Source: Taudactylus pleione (taxonomy: Eukaryota > Chordata > Amphibia > Anura > Myobatrachidae). From it: a stretch of DNA of 64,000 bases. This document shows positions 1-12,800 of this stretch, in pieces; positions within the stretch are counted from its first letter, which is position 1; each line of letters begins with the position of its first letter. The stretch spans positions 496,001 through 560,000 of the forward strand of contig JAUIMM010002314.1 in NCBI GenBank assembly GCA_031769625.1, given 5' to 3'. Made by a program: the position numbers and the translations under genes. The notes below the pieces were generated by a model. That model ran no database searches, was not told the DNA's origin, and saw nothing but the letters and a program-made list of their open reading frames with translations.

Positions 1-184
1 TGTCTGTGTTTGCTACAAGAGGAGATATCACAATGTATGCGCTTTTGTTGTTTCCATTGCTTTCAATGCATTTTGGCCTAAAACATGCATTTGCTGTTTT
101 CTCTTAAATGCAACATGGGAGAAAAACAATTTCACATCACATTTGTGGGTCTTGGTCTTCAACACATCCCGTGAAATTTTGAGC
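1..184 (+). repeat. Reference monomer (184 bp) with position landmarks
   Basis: This first unit sets the numbering used in the other entries. GATATC (EcoRV) lies at unit positions 24-29, the variable aatg/aaag word at 32-35, ATGCAT (NsiI) at 66-71, GGCC at 75-78, the most variable stretch at 84-96, acatggga at 113-120, cacatcac at 133-140, and gaaatttt at 173-180. It has 70 G+C, 47 A and 67 T by hand count. Small internal echoes are visible: ggtctt twice in a row (149-160), and tttccattgc followed by tttcaatgc (51-69). These hint that the unit grew from shorter words, but no clean sub-monomer period survives. Confidence 0.9.
86..95. repeat. Alternating palindrome site within the monomer (unit positions 86-95)
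   Basis: In a large class of monomers this site reads agcaattgct, a perfect 10-base palindrome; examples start near 1012, 1740, 2848 and 5608. In the other class it reads tgcatttgct or tgcatttgca, as in this first unit, and many of those have acatgcat with a second ATGCAT. The two forms are the main division among monomers. Short dyads are known in several centromeric satellites; a function here is inference only. Confidence 0.6.
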
Positions 185-1840
185 TGTCTGTGATTGCTAC
201 AAGAGGAGATATCACAAAGTATACGCTTTTGTTGTTTCCATTGCTTTCAATGCATTTTGGCCTAAAACGTGCATTTGCAGTTTTCTCTTAAACACAACAT
301 GGGAGAAAAACCATTTCACATCACATTTGTGGGTCTTGGTCTTCAACATATCCAGTGAAATTTTGAGCTGTCTGTGTTTGCTACAAGAGGAGATATCACA
401 ATGTATGCGCTTTTGTTGTTTCCATTGCTTTCAATGCATTTTGGCCTAAGACATGCATTTGCTGTTTTCTCTTAAACGCAACATGGGAGAAAAACCATTT
501 CACATCACATTTGTGGGTCTTGGTCTTCAACACATCCCATGAAATTTTGAGCTGTCTGTGATTGCTACAAGAGGAGATATCACAAAGTATACGCTTTTGT
601 TATTTCCATTGCTTTCAATGCATTTTGGCCTAAAACGTGCATTTGCTGTTTTCTCTTAAACACAACATGGGAGAAAAACCATTTCACATCACATTTGTGG
701 GGCTTGGTCTTCAACACATCCAGTGAAATTTTGAGCTGTCTGTGTTTGCTACAAGAGGAGATATCACAATGTATGCACTTTTGTTGTTTCCATTGCTTTC
801 AATGCATTTTGGCCTAAAACGTGCATTTGCTGTTTTCTCTTAAACGCAACATGGGAGAAAAACCATTTCACATCACATTTGTGGGTCTTGGTCTTCAACA
901 CATCCATTGAAATTTTGAGCTGTCTGTGATTGTTACAAGAGGAGATATCACAAAGTATACGCTTTTGTTGTTTCCATTGCTTTCAATGCATTCTGGCCTA
1001 AAACGAGCAATTGCTGTTTTCTCTTAAACGCAACATGGGAGAAAAACCATTTCACATCACATTTGTGGGTCTTGGTCTTCAACACATCCAGTGAAATTTT
1101 GAGCTGTATGTGTTTGCTACAAGAGGAGATAACACAAAGTATGCGCTTTTGTTGTTTCCATTGCTTTCAATGCATTTTGGCCTAAAACTTGCATTTGCAG
1201 TTTTCTCTTAAATGCAACATGGGAGAAAAACAATTTCACATCACATTTGTGGGTCTTGGTCTTCAACACATCCCATGAAATTTTGAGCTGTCTGTGATTG
1301 CTAGAAGAGGAGATATCACAAAGTATACGCTTTTGTTATTTCCATTGCTTTCAATGCATTTTGGCCTAAAACGTGCCTTTGCTGTTTTCTCTTAAACACA
1401 ACATGGGAGAAAAACCATTTCACATCACATTTGTGGGGCTTGGTCTTCAACACATCCATTGAAATTTTGAGCTGTCTGTGTTTGCTACAAGAGTAGATAT
1501 CACAATGTATGCGCTTTTGTTGATTCCATTGCTTTCAATGCATTTTGGCCTAAAACGTGCATTTGCTGTTTTCTCTTAAACGCAACATGGGAGAAAAACC
1601 ATTTCACATCACATTTGTGGGTCTTGGTCTTCAACACATCCCGTGAAATTTTGAGCTGTCTGTGATTGTTACAAGAGGAGATATCACAAAGTATACGCTT
1701 TTGTTGTTTCCATTGCTTTCAATGCATTCTGGCCTAAAACGAGCAATTGCTGTTTTCTCTTAAATGCAACATGGGAGAAAAACCATTTCACATCACATTT
1801 GTGGGTCTTGGTCTTCAACACATCCAGTGAAATTTTGAGC

Positions 1841-4800
1841 TGTATGTGTTTGCTACAAGAGGAGATATCACAAAGTATGCGCTTTTGTTGTTTCCATTGC
1901 TTTCAATGCATTTTGGCCTAAAACGTGCATTTGCAGTTTTCTCTTAAATGCAACATGGGAGAAAAACAATTTCACATCACATTTGTGGGTCTTGGTCTTC
2001 AACACATCCAGTGAAATTTTGAGCTGTCTGTGATTGCTACAAAAGGAGATATCACAAAGTATACGCTTTTGTTGTTTCCATTGCTTTCAATGCATTTTGG
2101 CCTAAAACGTGCATTTGCAGTTTTCTCTTAAACACAACATGGGAGAAAAACCATTTCACATCACATTTGTGGGTCTTGGTCTTCAACACATCCAGTGAAA
2201 TTTTGAGCTGTCTGTGTTTGCTACAAGAGGAGATATCACAATGTATGCGCTTTTGTTGTTTCCATTGCTTTCAATGCATTTTGGCCTAAGACATGCATTT
2301 GCTGTTTTCTCTTAAACGCAACATGGGAGAAAAACCATTTCACATCACATTTGTGGGTCTTGGTCTTCAACACATCCCATGAAATTTTGAGCTGTCTGTG
2401 ATTGCTATAAGAGGAGATATCACAAAGTATACGCTTTTGTTATTTCCATTGCTTTCAATGCATTTTGGCCTAAAACGTGCATTTGCTGTTTTCTCTTAAA
2501 CACAACATGGGAGAAAAACCATTTCACATCACATTTGTGGGGCTTGGTCTTCAACACATCCAGTGAAATTTTCAGCTGTCTGTGTTTGCTACAAGAGGAG
2601 ATATCACAATGTATGCGCTTTTGTTGTTTCCATTGCTTTCAATGCATTTTGGCCTAAAACGTGCATTTGCTGTTTTCTCTTAAACGCAACATGGGAGAAA
2701 AACCATTTCACATCACATTTGTGGGTCTTGGTCTTCAACACATCCCGTGAAATTTTGAGCTGTCTGTGATTGTTACAAGAGGAGATATCACAAAGTATAC
2801 GCTTTTGTTGTTTCCATTGCTTTCAATGCATTCTGGCCTAAAACGAGCAATTGCTGTTTTCTCTTAAACGCAACATGGGAGAAAAACCATTTCACATCAC
2901 ATTTGTGGGTCTTGGTCTTCAACACATCCAGTGAAATTTTGAGCTGTATGTGTTTGCTACAAGAGGAGATAACACAAACTATGCGCTTTTGTTGTTTCCA
3001 TTGCTTTCAATGCATTTTGGCCTAAAACGTGCATTTGCAGTTTTCTCTTAAATGCAACATGGGAGAAAAACAATTTCACATCACATTTGTGGGTCTTGGT
3101 CTTCAACACATCCAGTGAAATTTTGAGCTGTCTGTGATTGCTACAAGAGGAGATATCACAAAGTATGCGCTTTTGTTGTTTCCATTGCTTTCAATGCATT
3201 TTGGCCTAAGACATGCATTTGCTGTTTTCTCTTAAACGCAACATGGGAGAAAAACCATTTCACATCACATTTGTGGGTCTTGGTCTTCAACACATCCCAT
3301 GAAATTTTGAGCTGTCTGTGATTGCTACAAGAGGAGATATCACAAAGTATACGCTTTTGTTATTTCCATTGCTTTCAATGCATTTTGGCCTAAAACGTGC
3401 ATTTGCTGTTTTCTCTTAAACACAACATGGGAGAAAAACCATTTCACATCACATTTGTGGGGCTTGGTCTTCAACACATCCAGTGAAATTTTGAGCTGTC
3501 TGTGTTTGCTACAAGAGGAGATATCACAATGTATGCGCTTTTGTTGTTTCCATTGCTTTCAATGCATTTTGGCCTAAGACATGCATTTGCTGTTTTCTCT
3601 TAAACGCAACATGGGAGAAAAACCATTTCACATCACATTTGTCGGTCTTGGTCTTCAACACATCCCATGAAATTTTGAGCTGTCTGTGATTGCTACAAGA
3701 GGAGATATCACAAAGTATACGCTTTTGTTATTTCCATTGCTTTCAATGCATTTTGGCCTAAAACGTGCATTTGCTGTTTTCTCTTAAACACAACATGGGA
3801 GAAAAACCATTTCACATCACATTTGTGGGGCTTGGTCTTCAACACATCCAGTGAAATTTTGAGCTGTCTGTGTTTGCTACAAAAGGAGATATCACAATGT
3901 ATGCACTTTTGTTGTTTCCATTGCTTTCAATGCATTTTGGCCTAAAACGTGCATTTGCTGTTTTCTCTTAAACGCAACATGGGAGAAAAACCATTTCACA
4001 TCACATTTGTGGGTCTTGGTCTTCAACACATCCAGTGAAATTTTGAGCTGTATGTGTTAGCTACAAGAGGAGATAACACCAAGTATGCGCTTTTCTTATT
4101 TCCATTGCTTTCAATGCATTTTGGCCTAAAATGTGCATTTGCAGTTTTCTCTTAAACACAACATGAGAGAAAAACCATTTCACATCACATTTGTGGGTCT
4201 TGGTCTTCAACACATCCAGTGAAATTTTGAGCTGTATGTGTTTGCTACAAGAGGAGATATCACAAAGTATGCGCTTTTGTTGTTTCCATTGCTTTCAATG
4301 CATTTTGGCCTAAAACGTGCATTTGCAGTTTTCTCTTAAATGCAACATGGGAGAAAAACAATTTCACATCACATTTGTGGGTCTTGGTCTTCAACACATC
4401 CAGTGAAATTTTGAGCTGTCTGTGATTGCTACAAAAGGAGATATCACAAAGTATACGCTTTTGTTGTTTCCATTGCTTTCAATGCATTTTGGCCTAAAAC
4501 GTGCATTTGCAGTTTTCTCTTAAACACAACATGGGAGAAAAACCATTTCACATCACATTTGTGGGTCTTGGTCTTCAACACATCCAGTGAAATTTTGAGC
4601 TGTCTGTGTTTGCTACAAGAGGAGATATCACAATGTATGCGCTTTTGTTGTTTCCATTGCTTTCAATGCATTTTGGCCTAAGACATGCATTTGCTGTTTT
4701 CTCTTAAACGCAACATGGGAGAAAAACCATTTCACATCACATTTGTGGGTCTTGGTCTTCAACACATCCCATGAAATTTTGAGCTGTCTGTGATTGCTAC

Positions 4801-5590
4801 AAGAGGAGATATCACAAAGTATACGCTTTTGTTATTTCCATTGCTTTCAATGCATTTTGGCCTAAAACGTGCATTTGCTGTTTTCTCTTAAACACAACAT
4901 GGGAGAAAAACCATTTCACATCACATTTGTGGGGCTTGGTCTTCAACACATCCAGTGAAATTTTCAGCTGTCTGTGTTTGCTACAAGAGGAGATATCACA
5001 ATGTATGCGCTTTTGTTGTTTCCATTGCTTTCAATGCATTTTGGCCTAAAACGTGCATTTGCTGTTTTCTCTTAAACCCAACATGGGAGAAAAACCATTT
5101 CACATCACATTTGTGGGTCTTGGTCTTCAACACATCCCGTGAAATTTTGAGCTGTCTGTGATTGTTACAAGAGGAGATATCACAAAGTATACGCTTTTGT
5201 TGTTTCCATTGCTTTCAATGCATTCTGGCCTAAAACGAGCAATTGCTGTTTTCTCTTAAATGCAACATTGGAGAAAAACCATTTCACATCACATTTGTGG
5301 GTCTTGGTCTTCAACACATCCAGTGAAATTTTGAGCTGTATGTGTTTGCTACAAGAGGAGATAACACAAAGTATGCGCTTTTGTTGTTTCCATTCCTTTC
5401 AATGCATTTTGGCCTAAAACGTGCATTTGCAGTTTTCTCTTAAATGCAACATGGGAGAAAAACAATTTCACATCACATTTGTGGGTCTTGGTCTTCAACA
5501 CATCCAGTGAAATTTTGAGCTGTCTGTGATTGCTACAAGAGGAGATATCACAAAGTATGCGCTTTTGTTGTTTCCATTGCTTTCAATGCA
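1841..5590 (+). repeat. 13-monomer tandem duplication (2,392 bp period)
   Basis: Positions 1841-3200 match 4233-5590 at a distance of exactly 13 units. Shared markers are the tgtatg monomer with gatatcacaaag (1841, 4233), acaaaagg in the next unit, and the rare ttttcagctg change (about 2571 and 4963). The two copies differ at a few bases, for example acgcaac at 2690 against acccaac at 5082. Similarity ends near 3200 and 5590, where one copy has aagacatgc and the other aaacgagc. The matched part is about 7.4 units of the 13, so later exchanges replaced the rest. Confidence 0.8.
3510..4232 (+). repeat. Four-monomer block repeated at 8294-9016 (offset 4,784 bp)
   Basis: The offset is exactly 26 units. 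The block is tied together by the rare ttgtcggtctt change (gtcgg at 3641 and 8425), an acaaaagg unit (3865 and 8649), and the distinctive tgtatgtgttagc monomer with aacaccaag and ttttctta (4049 and 8833). It ends at a clean unit boundary: at 4233 the next unit is tgtatg, while at 9017 it is tgtctg. Other copies of the tgttagc monomer are at 7729, 8097 and about 50977. Confidence 0.8.
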
Positions 5591-6640
5591 TTTTGGCCTA
5601 AAACGAGCAATTGCTGTTTTCTCTTAAACGCAACATGGGAGAAAAACCCTTTCACATCACATTTGTGGGTCTTGGTCTTCAGCACATCCCGTGAAATTTT
5701 GAGCTGTCTGTGATTGCTACAAGAGGAGATATCACAAAGTATACGCTTTTGTTGTTTCCATTGCTTTCAATGCATTTTGGCCTAAAACGTGCATTTGCAG
5801 TTTTCTCTTAAACACAACATGGGAGAAAAACCATTTCACATCACATTTGTGGGTCTTGGTTTTCAACACATCCAGTGAAATTTTGAGCTGTCTGTGTTTG
5901 CTACAAGAGGAGATAACACAAAGTATGCACTTTTGTTGTTTCCATTGCTTTCAATGCATTTTGGCCTAAAACGAGCAATTGCTGTTTTCTCTTAAACGCA
6001 ACATGGGGGAAAAAGCATTTCACATCACATTTGTGGGTCTTGGTCTTCAACACATCCAGTGAAATTTTGAGCTGTCTGTGATTGCTACAAGAGGAGATAT
6101 CACAAAGTATGCACATTTGTTGTTTCCATTGCTTTCAATGCATTTTGGCCTAAAACGAGCAATTGCTGTTTTCTCTTAAACGCAACATGGGAGAAAAACC
6201 ATTTCACATCACATTTGTGGGTCTTGGTCTTCAACACATCCCGTGAAATTTTGAGCTGTCTGTGTTTGCTACAAGAGGAGATAGCACAAAGTATGCGCTT
6301 TTGTTGTTTCCATTGCTTTCAATGCATTTTGGCCTAAAACTAGCAATTGCTGTTTTCTCTTAAACGCAACATGGGAGAAAAACCATTTCACATCACATTT
6401 GTGGGTCTTGGTCTTCAACACATCCAGTGAAATTTTGAGCTGTCTGTGTTTGCTACAAGAGGAGATATCACAATGTATGCGCTTTTGTTGTTTCCATTGC
6501 TTTCAATGCATTTTGGCCTAAAACATGCATTTGCTGTTTTCTCTTAAACGCAACATGGGAGAAAAACCATTTCACATCACATTTGTGGGTCTTGGTCTTC
6601 AACACATCCCGTGAAATTTTGAGCTGTCTGTGATTGCTAC
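4233..6640 (+). repeat. Block B1, nearly identical to 13984-16391 (offset 9,751 bp)
   Basis: About 13 monomers recur 9,751 bases downstream (53 units minus one base). The rare cagcacatccc change at 5680 is repeated at 15431, and the ttttcagctg change at 4963 is repeated at 14714. Small differences mark the copies as separate: gggggaaaaagc at about 6005 against gtgggaaaaagc at about 15756, tatgcac at 5925 against tatgcgc at 15676, and a tag-containing form near 15858. The match ends near 6640, where the left copy reads aatgtatgcgc and the right copy aaagtatacgc. Confidence 0.8.
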
Positions 6641-7609
6641 AAGAGGAGATATCACAATGTATGCGCTTTTGTTGTTTCCATTGCTTTCAAAGCATTTTGG
6701 CCTAAGACATGCATTTGCTGTTTTCTCTTAAACGCAACATGGGAGAAAAACCATTTCACATCACATTTGTGGGTCTTGGTCTTCAACACATCCCATGAAA
6801 TTTTGAGCTGTCTGTGATTGCTACAAGAGGAGATATCACAAAGTATACGCTTTTGTTATTTCCATTGCTTTCAATGCATTTTGGCCTAAAACGTGCATTT
6901 GCTGTTTTCTCTTAAACACAACATGGGAGAAAAACCATTTCACATCACATTTGTGGGGCTTGGTCTTCAACACATCCAGTGAAATTTTGAGCTGTCTGTG
7001 TTTGCTACAAGAGGAGATATCACAATGTATGCACTTTTGTTGTTTCCATTGCTTTCAATGCATTTTGGCCTAAAACGTGCATTTGCTGTTTTCTCTTAAA
7101 CGCAACATGGGAGAAAAACCATTTCACATCACATTTGTGGGTCTTGGTCTTCAACACATCCCGTGAAATTTTGAGCTGTCTGTGATTGTTACAAGAGGAG
7201 ATATCACAAAGTATACGCTTTTGTTGTTTCCATTGCTTTCAATGCATTCTGGCCTAAAACGAGCAATTGCTGTTTTCTCTTAAACGCAACATGGGAGAAA
7301 AAACATTTCACATCACATTTGTGGGTCTTGGTCTTCAACACATCCAGTGAAATTTTGAGCTGTATGTGTTTGCTACAAGAGGAGATAACACAAAGTATGC
7401 GCTTTTGTTGTTTCCATTGCTTTCAATGCATTTTGGCCTAAAACGTGCATTTGCAGTTTTCTCTTATATGCAACATGGGAGAAAAACAATTTCACATCAC
7501 ATTTATGGGTCTTGGTCTTCAACACATCCCATGAAATTTTGAGCTGTCTGTGATTGCTACAAGAGGAGATATCACAAAGTATACGCTTTTGTTATTTCCA
7601 TTGCTTTCA
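6641..7609 (+). repeat. Five-monomer block shared with about 22,100-23,067
   Basis: The unusual tcaaagcattttgg change (normally tcaatgc) at 6686 recurs at 22144, and the following five monomers come in the same order: a tatacgc unit with ttgtta, a tatgcac unit, a tgttac unit with attctgg, a tgtatg unit, and another tatacgc unit. The match ends where 7617 reads attcttgcc and the other copy attttggcc. This places a piece of the left domain inside the nested block at 22 kb. Confidence 0.7.
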
Positions 7610-8345
7610 ATGCATTCTTGCCTAAAACGAGCAATTGCTGTTTTCTCTTAAACACAACATGGGAGAAAAACCATTTCACATCACATTTGTGGGTCTTGGT
7701 CTTCAACACATCCAGTGAAATTTTGAGCTGTATGTGTTAGCTACAAGAGGAGATAACACCAAGTATGCGCTTTTCTTATTTCCATTGCTTTCAATGCATT
7801 TTGGCCTAAAACATGCATTTGCAGTTTTCTCTTAAACACAACATGAGAGAAAAACCATTTCACATCACATTTGTGGGTCTTGGTCTTCAACACATCCAGT
7901 GAAATTTTGAGCTGTCTGTGATTGCTACAAGAGGAGATATCACAATGTATGCGCTTTTGTTGTTTCCATTGCTTTCAATGCATTCTTGCCTAAAACGAGC
8001 AATTGCTGTTTTCTCTTAAACACAACATGGGAGAAAAACCATTTCACATCACATTTGTGGGTCTTGGTCTTCAACACATCCAGTGAAATTTTGAGCTGTA
8101 TGTGTTAGCTACAAGAGGAGATAACACCAAGTATGCGCTTTTCTTATTTCCATTGCTTTCAATGCATTTTGGCCTAAAACATGCATTTGCAGTTTTCTCT
8201 TAAACACAACATGAGAGAAAAACCATTTCACATCACATTTGTGGGTCTTGGTCTTCAACACATCCAGTGAAATTTTGAGCTGTCTGTGATTGCTACAAGA
8301 GGAGATATCACAATGTATGCGCTTTTGTTGTTTCCATTGCTTTCA
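7610..8345 (+). repeat. Tandem duplication of a 368-bp dimer
   Basis: Two consecutive dimers are almost the same. A unit with attcttgcc and aaacgagc is followed by the tgtatgtgttagc unit with aacaccaag and acatgagag, and this pair is repeated exactly 368 bases later (units at 7545, 7729, 7913, 8097). It is the smallest clear higher-order duplication in the window. The unit at 8281 leaves the pattern with aagacatgc. Confidence 0.8.
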
Positions 8346-9016
8346 ATGCATTTTGGCCTAAGACATGCATTTGCTGTTTTCTCTTAAACGCAACATGGGA
8401 GAAAAACCATTTCACATCACATTTGTCGGTCTTGGTCTTCAACACATCCCATGAAATTTTGAGCTGTCTGTGATTGCTACAAGAGGAGATATCACAAAGT
8501 ATACGCTTTTGTTATTTCCATTGCTTTCAATGCATTTTGGCCTAAAACGTGCATTTGCTGTTTTCTCTTAAACACAACATGGGAGAAAAACCATTTCACA
8601 TCACATTTGTGGGGCTTGGTCTTCAACACATCCAGTGAAATTTTGAGCTGTCTGTGTTTGCTACAAAAGGAGATATCACAATGTATGCACTTTTGTTGTT
8701 TCCATTGCTTTCAATGCATTTTGGCCTAAAACGTGCATTTGCTGTTTTCTCTTAAACGCAACATGGGAGAAAAACCATTTCACATCACATTTGTGGGTCT
8801 TGGTCTTCAACACATCCAGTGAAATTTTGAGCTGTATGTGTTAGCTACAAGAGGAGATAACACCAAGTATGCGCTTTTCTTATTTCCATTGCTTTCAATG
8901 CATTTTGGCCTAAAATGTGCATTTGCAGTTTTCTCTTAAACACAACATGAGAGAAAAACCATTTCACATCACATTTGTGGGTCTTGGTCTTCAACACATC
9001 CAGTGAAATTTTGAGC

Positions 9017-9383
9017 TGTCTGTGTTTGCTACAAGAGGAGATAACACAAAGTATGCGCTTTTGTTGTTTCCATTGCTTTCAATGCATTTTGGCCTAAAAC
9101 GTGCATTTGCAGTTTTCTCTTAAACGCAACATGGGAGAAAAACCATTTCACATCACATTTGTGGGTCTTGGTCTTCAACACATCCAGTGAAATTTTGAGC
9201 TGTCTGTGTTTGCTACAAGAGGAGATAGCACAAAGTATGCGCTTTGTTGTTTCCATTGCTTTCAATGCATTTTGGCCTAAAACGAGCAATTGCTGTTTTC
9301 TCTTAAACGCAACATGGGAGAAAAACCATTTCACATCACATTTGTGGGTCTTGGTCTTCAACACATCCAGTGAAATTTTGAGC
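9017..9383 (+). repeat. Two linker monomers with a one-base deletion
   Basis: These two units connect the block ending at 9016 to the copy that begins at 9384. The second has gatagcac and reads gcgctttgttg near 9240, one T fewer than the usual gcgcttttgttg, so it is 183 bases long. This shift lets open frames run across the boundary on both strands (minus 9364-9029 and plus 9159-9464). These are accidental and are not annotated as genes. Confidence 0.75.
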
Positions 9384-9819
9384 TGTCTGTGTTTGCTACA
9401 AGAGGAGATATCACAATGTATGCGCTTTTGTTGTTTCCATTGCTTTCAATGCATTTTGGCCTAAAACATGCATTTGCTGTTTTCTCTTAAATGCAACATG
9501 GGAGAAAAACAATTTCACATCACATTTGTGGGTCTTGGTCTTCAACACATCCCGTGAAATTTTGAGCTGTCTGTGATTGCTACAAGAGGAGATATCACAA
9601 AGTATACGCTTTTGTTGTTTCCATTGCTTTCAATGCATTTTGGCCTAAAACGTGCATTTGCAGTTTTCTCTTAAACACAACATGGGAGAAAAACCATTTC
9701 ACATCACATTTGTGGGTCTTGGTCTTCAACATATCCAGTGAAATTTTGAGCTGTCTGTGTTTGCTACAAGAGGAGATATCACAATGTATGCGCTTTTGTT
9801 GTTTCCATTGCTTTCAATG

Positions 9820-12800
9820 CATTTTGGCCTAAGACATGCATTTGCTGTTTTCTCTTAAACGCAACATGGGAGAAAAACCATTTCACATCACATTTGTGGG
9901 TCTTGGTCTTCAACACATCCCATGAAATTTTGAGCTGTCTGTGATTGCTACAAGAGGAGATATCACAAAGTATACGCTTTTGTTATTTCCATTGCTTTCA
10001 ATGCATTTTGGCCTAAAACGTGCATTTGCTGTTTTCTCTTAAACACAACATGGGAGAAAAACCATTTCACATCACATTTGTGGGGCTTGGTCTTCAACAC
10101 ATCCAGTGAAATTTTGAGCTGTCTGTGTTTGCTACAAGAGGAGATATCACAATGTATGCACTTTTGTTGTTTCCATTGCTTTCAATGCATTTTGGCCTAA
10201 AACGTGCATTTGCTGTTTTCTCTTAAACGCAACATGGGAGAAAAACCATTTCACATCACATTTGTGGGTCTTGGTCTTCAACACATCCATTGAAATTTTG
10301 AGCTGTCTGTGATTGTTACAAGAGGAGATATCACAAAGTATACGCTTTTGTTGTTTCCATTGCTTTCAATGCATTCTGGCCTAAAACGAGCAATTGCTGT
10401 TTTCTCTTAAACGCAACATGGGAGAAAAACCATTTCACATCACATTTGTGGGTCTTGGTCTTCAACACATCCAGTGAAATTTTGAGCTGTATGTGTTTGC
10501 TACAAGAGGAGATAACACAAAGTATGCGCTTTTGTTGTTTCCATTGCTTTCAATGCATTTTGGCCTAAAACTTGCATTTGCAGTTTTCTCTTAAATGCAA
10601 CATGGGAGAAAAACAATTTCACATCACATTTGTGGGTCTTGGTCTTCAACACATCCCATGAAATTTTGAGCTGTCTGTGATTGCTAGAAGAGGAGATATC
10701 ACAAAGTATACGCTTTTGTTATTTCCATTGCTTTCAATGCATTTTGGCCTAAAACGTGCCTTTGCTGTTTTCTCTTAAACACAACATGGGAGAAAAACCA
10801 TTTCACATCACATTTGTGGGGCTTGGTCTTCAACACATCCATTGAAATTTTGAGCTGTCTGTGTTTGCTACAAGAGTAGATATCACAATGTATGCGCTTT
10901 TGTTGATTCCATTGCTTTCAATGCATTTTGGCCTAAAACGTGCATTTGCTGTTTTCTCTTAAACGCAACATGGGAGAAAAACCATTTCACATCACATTTG
11001 TGGGTCTTGGTCTTCAACACATCCCGTGAAATTTTGAGCTGTCTGTGATTGTTACAAGAGGAGATATCACAAAGTATACGCTTTTGTTGTTTCCATTGCT
11101 TTCAATGCATTCTGGCCTAAAACGAGCAATTGCTGTTTTCTCTTAAATGCAACATGGGAGAAAAACCATTTCACATCACATTTGTGGGTCTTGGTCTTCA
11201 ACACATCCAGTGAAATTTTGAGCTGTATGTGTTTGCTACAAGAGGAGATATCACAAAGTATGCGCTTTTGTTGTTTCCATTGCTTTCAATGCATTTTGGC
11301 CTAAAACGTGCATTTGCAGTTTTCTCTTAAATGCAACATGGGAGAAAAACAATTTCACATCACATTTGTGGGTCTTGGTCTTCAACACATCCAGTGAAAT
11401 TTTGAGCTGTCTGTGATTGCTACAAAAGGAGATATCACAAAGTATACGCTTTTGTTGTTTCCATTGCTTTCAATGCATTTTGGCCTAAAACGTGCATTTG
11501 CAGTTTTCTCTTAAACACAACATGGGAGAAAAACCATTTCACATCACATTTGTGGGTCTTGGTCTTCAACACATCCAGTGAAATTTTGAGCTGTCTGTGT
11601 TTGCTACAAGAGGAGATATCACAATGTATGCGCTTTTGTTGTTTCCATTGCTTTCAATGCATTTTGGCCTAAGACATGCATTTGCTGTTTTCTCTTAAAC
11701 GCAACATGGGAGAAAAACCATTTCACATCACATTTGTGGGTCTTGGTCTTCAACACATCCCATGAAATTTTGAGCTGTCTGTGATTGCTATAAGAGGAGA
11801 TATCACAAAGTATACGCTTTTGTTATTTCCATTGCTTTCAATGCATTTTGGCCTAAAACGTGCATTTGCTGTTTTCTCTTAAACACAACATGGGAGAAAA
11901 ACCATTTCACATCACATTTGTGGGGCTTGGTCTTCAACACATCCAGTGAAATTTTCAGCTGTCTGTGTTTGCTACAAGAGGAGATATCACAATGTATGCG
12001 CTTTTGTTGTTTCCATTGCTTTCAATGCATTTTGGCCTAAAACGTGCATTTGCTGTTTTCTCTTAAACGCAACATGGGAGAAAAACCATTTCACATCACA
12101 TTTGTGGGTCTTGGTCTTCAACACATCCCGTGAAATTTTGAGCTGTCTGTGATTGCTACAAGAGGAGATATCACAAAGTATACGCTTTTGTTGTTTCCAT
12201 TGCTTTCAATGCATTCTGGCCTAAAACGAGCAATTGCTGTTTTCTCTTAAACGCAACATGGGAGAAAAACCATTTCACATCACATTTGTGGGTCTTGGTC
12301 TTCAACACATCCAGTGAAATTTTGAGCTGTATGTGTTTGCTACAAGAGGAGATAACACAAACTATGCGCTTTTGTTGTTTCCATTGCTTTCAATGCATTT
12401 TGGCCTAAAACGTGCATTTGCAGTTTTCTCTTAAATGCAACATGGGAGAAAAACAATTTCACATCACATTTGTGGGTCTTGGTCTTCAACACATCCAGTG
12501 AAATTTTGAGCTGTCTGTGATTGCTACAAGAGGAGATATCACAAAGTATGCGCTTTTGTTGTTTCCATTGCTTTCAATGCATTTTGGCCTAAGACATGCA
12601 TTTGCTGTTTTCTCTTAAACGCAACATGGGAGAAAAACCATTTCACATCACATTTGTGGGTCTTGGTCTTCAACACATCCCATGAAATTTTGAGCTGTCT
12701 GTGATTGCTACAAGAGGAGATATCACAAAGTATACGCTTTTGTTATTTCCATTGCTTTCAATGCATTTTGGCCTAAAACGTGCATTTGCTGTTTTCTCTT

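Larger units (their letters stand above)
1..3536 (+). repeat. Block A1, nearly identical to 9384-12919 (offset 9,383 bp)
   Basis: About 19 monomers match a second copy 9,383 bases downstream in the same order. Shared rare markers include catccattgaa (about 904 and 10287), the gagtagatatc monomer with gttgattcc (about 1490-1530 and 10873-10913), acttgc (about 1187 and 10570) and cacaaact (2972 and 12355). One visible difference is tgttac at 2771 against tgctac in the copy. The match ends where the left copy has tatgcgc followed by aagacatgc and the right copy has tatgcac followed by aaacgtgc. The offset is 51 units minus one base because a base is missing near 9243. Within the block gtgttt and gtgatt monomers largely alternate, giving a 368-bp dimer rhythm. 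Confidence 0.85.

Noticed and set aside
19..35. The agaggagat word before an ATG (caatg) looks like a bacterial ribosome binding site
   Set aside because: It is repeated in almost every unit of a eukaryotic-type satellite, and the frames it would open end within one or two units.
75..165. A tggcctaa word and a ggtcttcaacacatcc word could suggest the A and B boxes of a tRNA-derived element
   Set aside because: The second word lacks the GTTCGA core of a B box and no cloverleaf can be formed; the likeness is too weak to support a SINE origin.
9029..9364. Minus-strand open frame of 111 codons, and many 60-94 codon frames on both strands
   Set aside because: They are translations of the satellite unit, recur with each repeat and change frame every 184 bases. 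They show no conserved domain, start context or codon bias, so they are not coding genes.
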